A DNA stretch of 57,870 nucleotides from an uncultured Bacteroidales bacterium (lineage in GTDB: Bacteria; Bacteroidota; Bacteroidia; Bacteroidales; GWA2-32-17), in assembly GCA_937960415.1 (NCBI GenBank), contig CALGPK010000038.1, forward strand, positions 1 to 57,870, in the 5' to 3' direction. Shown piece after piece: positions 42,432-51,171 of this stretch (positions are counted from its first letter, which is position 1; the number at the start of each line of letters is the position of its first letter). Both the position numbers and the translations under genes were made by a program. Below the pieces are notes generated by a model. That model worked only from the letters and a program-made list of their open reading frames with translations, was not told the origin of the DNA and did no database searches.

Positions 42432-43065
42432 AACTAATTACGAAAAAAATTTAAAAACTAAAGGTTCAGGGTGTTTGGGGGCTTTTTTGATTGGCAGTGT
42501 TATAGGATTTATCATCATTATTTTGCTCATTATGTCTTACTCATATTACAATGGATTGGTTACACGCGAAGAAAAAGTTAATGCTCAGTGGGCACAGGTT
42601 GAAAACCTATATCAACAACGAGCCGATTTGATCAATAATTTAGTTGCTACGGTAAAAGGATATGTTATACACGAAAACAACACACTAACCGAAGTTGTTG
42701 AAGCACGCACCAAAGCCACATCTATTACGATTAGTCCCGAGAAACTTGATGAGGCATCACTTAAAACATTCGAAATGGTACAGCAACATTTAAGTACTTC
42801 ATTAGCACGATTGTTGGCAGTAGTAGAAAACTATCCCGACCTTAAGGCAAATCAAAACTTTATTATGCTTCAAACGCAATTACAACAAATCGAAAACCAC
42901 ATTGCTTCAGAACGCAGCCGTTTCAACGAAGCTGCACGCGATTACAATACAGCTATCCGTAAATTCCCGCGAAACATTTTTGCTAATCTTTTCAAATTCG
43001 AACATAAAGCTTATTTTAAGGCTATAGAGGGTGCAGAAAAAGCTCCGGTAGTTAATTTCGAATAA
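42406..43065 (+). CDS. LemA family membrane protein
   Basis: A 219-residue protein (216 if the second ATG at 42415 is used). An N-terminal membrane helix (about 26-48) is followed by the long antiparallel helical bundle of LemA. Signatures are YYNGLVTREEKVNAQWAQVENLYQQRADLINNLVATVKGY and QLQQIENHIASERSRFNEAARDYNTAIRKFPRNIFA. The function of LemA proteins is not established. It ends 16 bases before the convergent methyltransferase gene. Confidence 0.93.
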   Translation: MVFMDNNSKTNYEKNLKTKGSGCLGAFLIGSVIGFIIIILLIMSYSYYNGLVTREEKVNAQWAQVENLYQQRADLINNLVATVKGYVIHENNTLTEVVEARTKATSITISPEKLDEASLKTFEMVQQHLSTSLARLLAVVENYPDLKANQNFIMLQTQLQQIENHIASERSRFNEAARDYNTAIRKFPRNIFANLFKFEHKAYFKAIEGAEKAPVVNFE

Positions 43066-43081
43066 AATTGCAAATCAATTT

Positions 43082-43759
43082 TCATTTTTCAATTACACAA
43101 ACGTAATGTGTTTTCAAGAAAGGAAAGAGATTAAAAAACGGATACAAACGCCCTACCCTACGAGCAATAGGTGATGCCAGAGTAGTTTTGTGAAAAGATA
43201 TTTTACGTGCGTTTTTAAATAATTTTTTTATTTCGTTTTTTCGTATAGCAATTGTATGTTTGTTGTAAGGGTTATACACAAAGAAATCGTACCACAAAAT
43301 AATACCATCGTCTTTGAGCAATTTAAGCATTTTTTGAGCAATATCGGTACGCAACTGAGCATCGGGTATGGATGAAAAAACAGTTGATTGAAAAAGAACA
43401 TCAAACTGTTGGTGAAAAAATGTATCTATATCGAGAGCATTGCCTTCAAAAATGGTAATCGTAGGGAAGTTTTTGCGTAGTTGAGCAAGTCTGTCCTCCA
43501 TCAGTTCGTTGGCATACATGTTTTCAAGACTAAAACCTATTTTGTTAAAAAAATACAAATTATACCCACTTCCCGCTCCTATTTCGAGCAATTTAAGATG
43601 TTCGAAACTTTTAAACCTTTTTTTAAGAATTTTGTAATACAACAATTCTCTATAAAAAGCAGCAAACTGATAAAACAAATAATTTTTTTCGTTCCATTTT
43701 TGGTAAAATTCCGATTTTCTTAATTCGTAGTGTTGCTTAATTTCTTCTATCGAATTCAT
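43082..43759 (-). CDS. SAM-dependent methyltransferase, class I
   Basis: A 225-residue methyltransferase with motif I LLEIGAGSGYNLYFF (about 53-67), the acidic residue of strand 2 in YANELMEDRL, and a motif III-like region with LLKDDGIILWYDFF. The C-terminal stretch with HKTTLASPIARRVGRLYPFFNLFPFLKTHYVCVIEK resembles methyltransferases found in glycan or lipid pathways, but no substrate can be named. It starts 2 bases after the DUF2027-Smr gene stop and is probably co-transcribed with it. Confidence 0.88.
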   Translation of the reverse strand: MNSIEEIKQHYELRKSEFYQKWNEKNYLFYQFAAFYRELLYYKILKKRFKSFEHLKLLEIGAGSGYNLYFFNKIGFSLENMYANELMEDRLAQLRKNFPTITIFEGNALDIDTFFHQQFDVLFQSTVFSSIPDAQLRTDIAQKMLKLLKDDGIILWYDFFVYNPYNKHTIAIRKNEIKKLFKNARKISFHKTTLASPIARRVGRLYPFFNLFPFLKTHYVCVIEK

Positions 43760-43761
43760 AA

Positions 43762-44799
43762 CTATCTTCTTAAAATTACCATAGTGGCACCAAAGCCATA
43801 TTCTTTGAACGAGGCATCTTGATAATCGTAATGTGAATATTCACGGTTTAAAATACGGCGTAATTCGAGCTTCAAGGTTCCATTACCTACACCATGAATA
43901 AAGACCGCTTTCTTAATTTGTGGGTTTGCAATAGCTTCTTCTAGTTTCTTACGAAAATGATTGAGTTGTATATTCAACATTTCACTTGCAGTTAATGACT
44001 GGTAGTCATCGATAAGTTCTTGTATATGCAAGTCAACCTCCATCAATTCAACGTTTTCGGTTTCGGGTTTAACTTCTATTTTTATAGTAGATCCTAAATC
44101 TTGATTCAGCTTTTCCGTTAATAGCTCGTAATTTTTTTCACTTTTAAACACAGACAGAAGAAATGCATTTTCATCAAAAAATTCGTTTTCACGATAGTAT
44201 TTATGATTAAGCAAATACATCGTTTGAATTTTAATTTCTTTATCAATCATTTGACCTTTCTTATCAGATTTAAGACTGTACATAATTCCCTGAAGAATAA
44301 TTTTATTCAGGTGTACTAGATCTTCTCTGTTTATACTAGTTAAAAACACTTTAGTATTGGGTTCAGCACTCCCGTTGTCTAAAAAATGAATTTCTGTACT
44401 TGTTTTTAAAAATATGCAATACACGAAATATTTGTTTGTATCATTTATAAAATATAGTTGTAATTTTTGAACATCCTCTTTACCATAAGCAACAAAAGCA
44501 AAGTATAAATCGTTTGTTAGTTCTGTTGTTTCATCTATTTGAATTTCTATTGGTTTAAAAGAACTTTCTTCCAATTCATCTTCTCGCTCTACATAGTTAT
44601 AGTTTTTTGGGCTATCGTCGTCGATTCGCTTTTCTTTAATAGAATCGACATTTTGCTTAATACATACCAATTGATTTATTTTTGAAGGTATTTCGAATCC
44701 TTCTTTAATTAAAACATAAGCCGTATCGCCAATAATACGCGTAACGGTACCTTCGCCTTGTTCGTTTAAAAAACGTACCATATCGCCAACCTGTATCAT
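43762..44799 (-). CDS. DUF2027 domain protein with C-terminal Smr domain
   Basis: A 345-residue protein. The N terminus (IQVGDMVRFLNEQGEGTVTRIIGDTAYVLIKEG) is a Tudor/KOW-like barrel, followed by the DUF2027 beta region (about 80-265). The C-terminal ~80 residues form an Smr domain with LMEVDLHIQEL, FIHGVGNGTLKLELRRIL and YGFGATMVILRR. Smr domains nick DNA or bind branched structures (as in MutS2), and the HGxG motif is present (HGVG). The role of DUF2027-Smr proteins of Bacteroidota is not established; it should not be called MutS2, because the MutS ATPase part is missing. Divergent from queA. Confidence 0.88.
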   Translation of the reverse strand: MIQVGDMVRFLNEQGEGTVTRIIGDTAYVLIKEGFEIPSKINQLVCIKQNVDSIKEKRIDDDSPKNYNYVEREDELEESSFKPIEIQIDETTELTNDLYFAFVAYGKEDVQKLQLYFINDTNKYFVYCIFLKTSTEIHFLDNGSAEPNTKVFLTSINREDLVHLNKIILQGIMYSLKSDKKGQMIDKEIKIQTMYLLNHKYYRENEFFDENAFLLSVFKSEKNYELLTEKLNQDLGSTIKIEVKPETENVELMEVDLHIQELIDDYQSLTASEMLNIQLNHFRKKLEEAIANPQIKKAVFIHGVGNGTLKLELRRILNREYSHYDYQDASFKEYGFGATMVILRR

Positions 44800-44822
44800 A
44801 ATTTTTTTAGTTTAAAGTTACA

Positions 44823-44830
44823 TATTTTTG
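44823..44830 (+). promoter_or_regulatory. -7 promoter box of queA
   Basis: TATTTTTG matches TAnnTTTG and ends 12 bases before the ATG at 44843. The TTG that would start a longer queA frame (44828) is the end of this box. Confidence 0.6.
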
Positions 44831-44842
44831 CAAGAAAAAACG

Positions 44843-46057
44843 ATGCAAACTTTTTTAGAGACTGATTTGTTTGATTATCATTTGCCCGAACAACAAATAG
44901 CTCAATACCCATTAGCTGTTCGAAATCAATCTAAACTATTAATTTACAAAAATGGTCAAATACGGCATACATTTTTCTATAATATAATAAACGAAATACC
45001 TTCCAATTACCTGTTGGTTTTTAATAATACCAGGGTAGTACCTGCACGTTTATACTTCAAAAAAGAAACCGGTGCCAATATCGAGATTTTGTTGTTAGAA
45101 CCATATAAACCGAAAAATTATGAACAAATTTTCAATTCTATCAACCATTGCGAATGGTTTTGCATGATAGGAAATGCACGTAAATGGAAAAATAATATTG
45201 ACCTTAACATTCATTTTTCTCACAAAAATAGAACATATACATTAACTGCGTGTAAATTATCAGAAAAAGCGGGTTTATACGTCGTAAAATTCACATGGGA
45301 CTTAGCTGTTACATTCAAAGAAGTATTGCACCTTGTAGGGAAAATTCCTATTCCTCCCTATCTTAAAAGAAATACCGAAAGCATTGATACAGAACGCTAT
45401 CAAACTATTTTTTCGAAAATATACGGTAGTATTGCTGCTCCCACAGCATCTCTTCATTTTACAGAGCAAGAATTTGAAGGTTTCAGAAAAAAAAATATCC
45501 ATACCGACTTTTTGACTTTGCATGTTGGCATAGGCACTTTTAAACCTATGACTGTTAAATATATCAACGAACATGTGTTGCATTCCGAAACATTCTCTTT
45601 TTCAACAAAACTCTTGCAAAGTATTATTCAGCATTATCCTCATATTGTTGCAGTTGGTACAACCTCACTGCGAGCACTGGAAAGCATTTTGCAAGTTGCA
45701 TTACACTATTTAAAAACAGGCAATATCATTACCTTTATTCCTCAATTTAGCGAACAGACTAAAACTACAAAACAAGATACATTATTCGCACTTAGTTTTT
45801 TAAATGAGTACTTAATAAATAAGAACATTGAAACACTTGAATTAAAAACTCAATTAATGATTTCACCCTTTTATGAAACTAAAATGGCCGAAGCACTTAT
45901 TACCAATTTTCATCAACCACGAAGTAGTTTACTTGTTCTAGTAGCAAGCTTTGTCGGAAACGATTGGAAAAAAATATATCAATATGCTTTACAGAATGAT
46001 TTTCGCTTCTTAAGCTATGGCGATAGCTCGCTACTATGGAAACAAATAAGGGGCTAA
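44843..46057 (+). CDS. queA: S-adenosylmethionine:tRNA ribosyltransferase-isomerase
   Basis: A 404-residue enzyme counted from the ATG at 44843. It transfers and rearranges the ribose of SAM onto preQ1 in tRNA, forming epoxyqueuosine. Family blocks: FDYHLPEQQIAQYPLAVR, FNNTRVVPARLYFKKETGANIEILLLEP, GKIPIPPYLKR, GSIAAPTASLHFT, LHVGIGTFKPM and ITNFHQPRSSLLVLVASFVG. It is longer than the 356 residues of E. coli QueA owing to central insertions, which I believe is usual for Bacteroidota. It acts after Tgt (4.1-5.2 kb in this window). Its stop codon lies in the stem of the terminator. Confidence 0.96.
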   Translation: MQTFLETDLFDYHLPEQQIAQYPLAVRNQSKLLIYKNGQIRHTFFYNIINEIPSNYLLVFNNTRVVPARLYFKKETGANIEILLLEPYKPKNYEQIFNSINHCEWFCMIGNARKWKNNIDLNIHFSHKNRTYTLTACKLSEKAGLYVVKFTWDLAVTFKEVLHLVGKIPIPPYLKRNTESIDTERYQTIFSKIYGSIAAPTASLHFTEQEFEGFRKKNIHTDFLTLHVGIGTFKPMTVKYINEHVLHSETFSFSTKLLQSIIQHYPHIVAVGTTSLRALESILQVALHYLKTGNIITFIPQFSEQTKTTKQDTLFALSFLNEYLINKNIETLELKTQLMISPFYETKMAEALITNFHQPRSSLLVLVASFVGNDWKKIYQYALQNDFRFLSYGDSSLLWKQIRG

Positions 46058-46070
46058 ATAATAGCCCCTT
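46048..46070 (+). terminator. Intrinsic terminator overlapping the queA stop codon
   Basis: AAGGGGCTA (46048-46056) pairs with TAGCCCCTT (46062-46070) over a five-base loop, followed by TT. The T-run is short, so strength is uncertain. The TAA stop begins in the left arm. Confidence 0.7.
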
Positions 46071-46183
46071 TTGGCTTAAGCTCAATCATTGCATGAGAAA
46101 ATTTCTAATGCAATGCAGTAATTAAGAAATCCATTGATTTGCTATATCTAAAAGGTACCGGTGAACCATTTGGGTTAAAAAAT

Positions 46184-47584
46184 TTATTGAGAATGACTCT
46201 CATTTGTTGGCATCATGTACGTTGTATTTTCGGGCAAAACTGCGGCTTCTTCCTTTGGGCAATCAGCACAAACACAATCATCGGGATACTTAACTTTGCG
46301 ATTGCTTTCAGGTTCCCAGTCTAAGGTAAGATATAGAGCAAAAAAACCAATAATATAACCAACAATTACATACCAACCATAACGTACCCATCTTGCTACC
46401 GATTTAGCTTCTTTAAAAATATTTGAAATTGCAACACCTGCCGACGAGCCAAACCACACCATAGAACCACCATAGCCAACAGTATAAGCCAACATGCCCC
46501 AATCGTAACACCCCTGATCGAGTGCTAGTTTAGTTAATGGTATATTATCAAATACCGATGACAGAAAACCTAAACCCAAAGCTGTTTGCCACGATGCATC
46601 CGGCAATTCATAAACTGGCATCATAGAAGCACTGGTTACCAACGACAAAAGAAAGACAGAACCACCAACAGCATCTTTAGCAACACTCCAATGAGTTTTA
46701 CGTATAAAAGCTCCGATTACAATAGCTATCCAAACGCCAAGAGCCGGAAAATCGAATAAAATATTGGTAGCAATGGTACCAATTAAAATCATTACAACAA
46801 TAGCCAGTCGTCCGTAATCTATTTTTAGGTTTTCGACGGGGTCTTTCATAATGCGTTGATGTTTATCTTGCAAAAATGAAGCAGGAATTGAAAAAACTAA
46901 AAATGCAACTACAGCAGCAACATACGCATGTAATACATTCGACGCATGAACCCCAGCAATCCACATCATAGTGGTAGTAGTATCTCCTAACACTGAACCT
47001 GCACCTCCCGCATTGCTCGATGCTACAATAGCTGCCAAATATCCAATATGCACTTTTTTATTGAAAACAATTAAGGCAATAGTACCACCTATTATTGCTG
47101 CAGCAATATTGTCTAAAAATGAAGACATCACAAATACAAAAGCCAACAAAACAAACGGACCTTTCCAGTCGTCGGGCAATAATTTGGGCAGCCATTGGGG
47201 TACTCCCGACTCTTCGAAATGATTGGCAAGAATGGCAAAACCAATCAACAAACCAAAAAGGTTCAACAAAATAGCCCATTCGCCTTCGCGTGTATGCTTA
47301 TCGACAATCTGATTCAAAAAAGAATTGTGTCCAAAAAAATGTTCAAACACATGAAACGTAGGATCAAAAAACAACTTGTAAGTAAAAATAACAATTAAAC
47401 CCGTTAATGCTACTTTAAGCACATGATGATGAAATAAGGCTACGCCCAGAAGTGTTAATCCAAAAAACAAAAACTCTACACGAATTCCCATTATAGCCGG
47501 GCATTCATGACACACTGTTCCTCCCGATGCAAACATAAAAATAGGAAGAAACAAAAAACTCAATAAGAACAATTTTAATTTCAT
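46184..47584 (-). CDS. NhaD-like sodium:proton antiporter (citrate transporter superfamily)
   Basis: A 466-residue protein with about eleven membrane helices after a signal-like N terminus. The ion-transporter motifs are FVMSSFLDNIAAAIIGGTIA, SNAGGAGSVLGDTTTTMMWIAG and SSVFDNIPLTKLALDQG, characteristic of NhaD antiporters. Between signal and first helix is CHECP (C25, C28), and the C-terminal tail has DDCVCADCPKEE (C437, C439, C442). Those cysteines are outside the transport core and could bind a metal. It is transcribed alone, convergent with queA. Na+/H+ exchange is the inferred role. No -7 box was found near the start. Confidence 0.9.
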   Translation of the reverse strand: MKLKLFLLSFLFLPIFMFASGGTVCHECPAIMGIRVEFLFFGLTLLGVALFHHHVLKVALTGLIVIFTYKLFFDPTFHVFEHFFGHNSFLNQIVDKHTREGEWAILLNLFGLLIGFAILANHFEESGVPQWLPKLLPDDWKGPFVLLAFVFVMSSFLDNIAAAIIGGTIALIVFNKKVHIGYLAAIVASSNAGGAGSVLGDTTTTMMWIAGVHASNVLHAYVAAVVAFLVFSIPASFLQDKHQRIMKDPVENLKIDYGRLAIVVMILIGTIATNILFDFPALGVWIAIVIGAFIRKTHWSVAKDAVGGSVFLLSLVTSASMMPVYELPDASWQTALGLGFLSSVFDNIPLTKLALDQGCYDWGMLAYTVGYGGSMVWFGSSAGVAISNIFKEAKSVARWVRYGWYVIVGYIIGFFALYLTLDWEPESNRKVKYPDDCVCADCPKEEAAVLPENTTYMMPTNESHSQ

Positions 47585-47726
47585 GACTTTATGGTATTAG
47601 TTTGTACTATAATTCTAATGTATGTTTTGGCAAAAAAGAATAAAGTACTTAATAGCAAGATATGATATAAATACAATTTTTTTAAAGACATCTCTAAAAA
47701 TTGAACGGGCAAAAATAATGAAAATT

Positions 47727-48788
47727 TTATTCGCTTATCACTACATTACAAAAATCTGCCAGAATATTTAATTTCCCCGAATAATTTGATATACAGCCTA
47801 TTGTGCCTTTTGAACGAGTATCTTTTAAAGTTATATAATTATCAACATTTGCTCGTTTGGGAAGGTATATATCTCCAAACTTTATATTGGCATCAAGCTG
47901 CAAACAAATATCCCTATCCAGGCCAATTTTTAATTCTGTAAAAGCAACATCAAAATAACCATCTGTAAATCCATTTAAAAGCCTTTTAACAATAACTACC
48001 CCATGTTCGGCAACAATATCGGCAGTACTATAAATTTCTAAAATGTGAACATCGGAATATGCAGTTTTCAGGTTAACCTTCGATACACTGCTTACATTAA
48101 GTTCATCATACCGAGAGCTTGCTTTTAATATCCTTGTAGAATTGATTTCAACCTTTGAATATCTCGACGATAGCGAAATAGATTTTGCTTCAAGGACATT
48201 TAATTTAGAATAATCGATATGAGCTTCTAAAAATTGTGTTTTCTTGATAACACATTTTGAATAATCGAGATCTACAACAGGAATTCTTTCCGATTCATCG
48301 CTTGTTAAATTATTGATATAAGCCGTACCAAAATCAAGGTCTAAATAAAAATTGCCCGATAACTCATCAACATATACGTTTCCATATTTATTAAACAACT
48401 TTACGTTTAAATATACCGGATGCTTTATGTAGTAATTGATTTTATACGATGAACGACGATTGTTAAACGAATGATCCAACAATGAACGATTGATTTTAGT
48501 TTTAAATTGAATGCAATTACTATCAACTTTTTCCATTACATCAAATGCCTGAATGTATTGATTGATGAATTTTACCTTTTCAGTCGTAACTTCGATTACA
48601 ACACGCACTTCGAGTTCGTTTTTTTGCCAGACTTCCATGTTCAAATCACCATACAAGTTATTTATTTCAAGAGTTAATAAAGGATTAACGGGTAAATTTC
48701 GAATCAATTCTTTTTGTAATGTTTGTTTGTTTTGCGATACACCCATCGAAAAGACGAGAAAGCCCAGAAAACAAATAAATAATTTCAT
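47727..48788 (-). CDS. Secreted DUF4097-like beta-helix protein
   Basis: A 353-residue protein with a signal peptide (MKLFICFLGFLVFSMGVSQ) and a body of short repeated strands such as YLDLDFGTAYINNL, VVDLDYSKCVIKKT, EAHIDYSKLNVLEAK and LSSRYSKVEIN, typical of DUF4097/putative adhesin beta-helices. The segment ITLKDTRSKGTIG is also family-like. Members are exported; no enzymatic motif is present. It lies between NhaD and pbpC, and the gap to pbpC is 60 bases, so co-expression is possible but not shown. Confidence 0.78.
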   Translation of the reverse strand: MKLFICFLGFLVFSMGVSQNKQTLQKELIRNLPVNPLLTLEINNLYGDLNMEVWQKNELEVRVVIEVTTEKVKFINQYIQAFDVMEKVDSNCIQFKTKINRSLLDHSFNNRRSSYKINYYIKHPVYLNVKLFNKYGNVYVDELSGNFYLDLDFGTAYINNLTSDESERIPVVDLDYSKCVIKKTQFLEAHIDYSKLNVLEAKSISLSSRYSKVEINSTRILKASSRYDELNVSSVSKVNLKTAYSDVHILEIYSTADIVAEHGVVIVKRLLNGFTDGYFDVAFTELKIGLDRDICLQLDANIKFGDIYLPKRANVDNYITLKDTRSKGTIGCISNYSGKLNILADFCNVVISE

Positions 48789-48848
48789 AATCGATTTTTT
48801 TTTAAATTACACTCATTACTCAAAATTTATGCCACTCTTTACATTCAA

Positions 48849-51170
48849 TTATTTTGGCGAATAAACAACATTAAATTCGATGATTTTTGTTTCGCCGTTT
48901 TCGTCTTGTATTAACAATTCGTGCTTACCAAGAGACGGCTGAAGCGATATGGTATGCCTGTTTTGAGTTTGAGCTACCCATTGACCATCTAAATACCAAA
49001 ATAAACTTGCATCTGTTTTTCGATGAGTAGCCTCAAAAATAACGCTGCTCAAAGTGCCATCTAAATTGCGTGGTATATATAAATTGGTATAATTTTGAGG
49101 ATAAATGATTTCAATGTTATTTTGCTGTGTTTGAATTTCGATACAATCATTTCTAAATGGAGGCAGCATTTCGTACGAAGGATTTTTTCTTCTGTAATAC
49201 AATTCCATGGCTGGAGGTAAAACAAAATAGGACCGTTTTCTGATATTATGAACACTCTCACACTCGCTGTTTACTCGATATTTACAGGTTGAATCGAGGT
49301 AAACAAGTTTATGATAAGGACAAGTTTGAATTTTTAGTGTTTTTTTACACACTATTTCGTTTACTATTTCGTTGCAAAAAGGAGATGGTAAATATCCCGA
49401 TTGCTTACACACTCGTATCATTTGAAGGTCATCATAAGGAATGGGATAAGTAACATTCGTTAAGTGTAAAATAGAGAATATATCAAACAATATAGGCGCA
49501 GCTTTTTTAATACCAGTCAAATCGGCCGAGCTTTTTCCGGTTGCATTCCCTACCCAAACAACAACTGCATAATCGGGCGTGATACCCACAGCCCATGCAT
49601 CGCGATAGCCAAAGCTTGTTCCGGTTTTCCATGCTATTGTTTTTTTGCTTCGAAACAAATACCAGTATCCCTGATTTTTCGGACGCTCTACTTCGTTCAT
49701 TGCCTGAAAAGTAAGCCAAACAGAGCCTTTCGATAAAGGAATATCGACCGTTTGCTTATTCATGCCTTTAAAATACATGAGACTATTGGTAATTTCATTG
49801 TTCGTTAATAAATTAGACATATTTGCATAAGCATTCATCAACTCCGACATTTTTATCTCACAACCACCTAATATAAGCGATAATCCATAATAATCTTGCG
49901 AACGAGTAATGGTTGAAAAATTCATCTTTTTCAAAAAATCTATAAAGCGTTGAACGCCATACAATTGTAGCATTTTTACAGCTGGCACGTTTAACGATTT
50001 AACCAGTGCATTGTTTGCTTTCACTGCTCCTTCGTAGGTAAGGTTAAAATTTTTGGGGGCATACCCTCCTATCTGCATTGGAATATCGGGCAAAAGCATA
50101 TCAGGAGTTAATTCGCCTTCGTTTAGCATCGTAGCATACAGAAATGGCTTTAAAATGCTACCACCACTGCGTTTGGCTTCTATCATGTTGACGTGATAAG
50201 CATCCAGAGGGCTACCTTTATCGATATAATTCCCAATATACACTATCGCTCTCTTTTCGGGAAGCTTACATACTAACACTGCTGCATTTCGAATGCCATT
50301 GGCATCGTTTTCTAATTTATACCGTTCTAATATCTCATACACTTGTTTTTGCAAAAAAAGTTGAATGTACGTATGGTACGTATAATAGTCGGGGTATGTA
50401 TTTTTTAAAAAAGCTAATAAATGTGGTGCTTCATGATTTCCGAAATGATCGGATATAACAATAGAATCGTTTTTAGAAATTTCGTAGGTCAAACTATCAA
50501 TCAATTGATAGGTAAATAGTTTATACAATAGCAGGTTGCGTCGTTTTTTTAGTATATCGACATTTCGCTTTACATTCACATTCGAAGGATTTTTAGGTAA
50601 AACCGCCAGTAAGGCACTTTCCGACCAGGATAGTTCATGCAACGGACGGTTAAAATACCTGAACGAAGCGGATTCAGCACCTACAACGTTTCCACCAAAA
50701 GGGGCATATTGTAAGTAAAACTTTAATATATCGTACTTATTATACTTTAATTCAATATAATACGACAAAAACAATTCGATAATTTTTTGTGTGTACGTTC
50801 GTTTTTTGTTGCCTAAATACATTCGGGCAACTTGCATGGTTATAGTGCTTCCTCCGCTGTATTTTCTACCATATTTAATATTTTGAAAAGCGGCTCGTAA
50901 AAGTGACCAATAATCGACACCAGAATGAAAGAAAAATCTTTTGTCTTCCTGCATTAGCAAACAATAAAGATATTTTTTGGGAATACTATCGCTGGTATAT
51001 TTTATTCGCCATTGCCCATCGTTAGCAACCTGGTAATCGAGCAATTCACCATTTTCATCATATAGGACATAACTGTATGCTGTGGTAAAATTTATACCCG
51101 GAAGCATCCATAATACTACTGCAATTAAAAAAAGAAAAAATAAAAGAATCGACCTAAATGTTATTTTCAT
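48849..51170 (-). CDS. pbpC: Penicillin-binding protein 1C (bifunctional glycosyltransferase/transpeptidase)
   Basis: A 773-residue protein counted from the ATG at 51168-51170. A membrane helix (about 6-24) is followed by a GT51 domain with LLMQEDKRFFFHSGVD (catalytic glutamate in the ED pair) and GGSTITMQVARM. The transpeptidase domain has GGSILKPF (SxxK), SLN (SxN) and KTGTSFGYRDAW (KTG). The C-terminal ~90 residues form the BiPBP_C domain that marks PBP1C. Active-site residues look intact. Many PBP1C genes sit beside an alpha-2-macroglobulin gene, which is absent here. A longer frame from 51212 would overlap mnmA by 41 bases; the internal ATG leaves one base between the genes. Confidence 0.93.
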   Translation of the reverse strand: MKITFRSILLFFLFLIAVVLWMLPGINFTTAYSYVLYDENGELLDYQVANDGQWRIKYTSDSIPKKYLYCLLMQEDKRFFFHSGVDYWSLLRAAFQNIKYGRKYSGGSTITMQVARMYLGNKKRTYTQKIIELFLSYYIELKYNKYDILKFYLQYAPFGGNVVGAESASFRYFNRPLHELSWSESALLAVLPKNPSNVNVKRNVDILKKRRNLLLYKLFTYQLIDSLTYEISKNDSIVISDHFGNHEAPHLLAFLKNTYPDYYTYHTYIQLFLQKQVYEILERYKLENDANGIRNAAVLVCKLPEKRAIVYIGNYIDKGSPLDAYHVNMIEAKRSGGSILKPFLYATMLNEGELTPDMLLPDIPMQIGGYAPKNFNLTYEGAVKANNALVKSLNVPAVKMLQLYGVQRFIDFLKKMNFSTITRSQDYYGLSLILGGCEIKMSELMNAYANMSNLLTNNEITNSLMYFKGMNKQTVDIPLSKGSVWLTFQAMNEVERPKNQGYWYLFRSKKTIAWKTGTSFGYRDAWAVGITPDYAVVVWVGNATGKSSADLTGIKKAAPILFDIFSILHLTNVTYPIPYDDLQMIRVCKQSGYLPSPFCNEIVNEIVCKKTLKIQTCPYHKLVYLDSTCKYRVNSECESVHNIRKRSYFVLPPAMELYYRRKNPSYEMLPPFRNDCIEIQTQQNNIEIIYPQNYTNLYIPRNLDGTLSSVIFEATHRKTDASLFWYLDGQWVAQTQNRHTISLQPSLGKHELLIQDENGETKIIEFNVVYSPK

Positions 51171-51171
51171 T

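Noticed and set aside
42263-42454. A 63-codon plus-strand frame over the winged-helix gene
   Set aside because: The opposite strand encodes a recognisable winged helix with its own promoter; the plus-strand product is a hydrophobic shadow.
43762-44799. Smr-domain protein as MutS2
   Set aside because: The MutS ATPase and clamp domains are missing; the N-terminal part is DUF2027.
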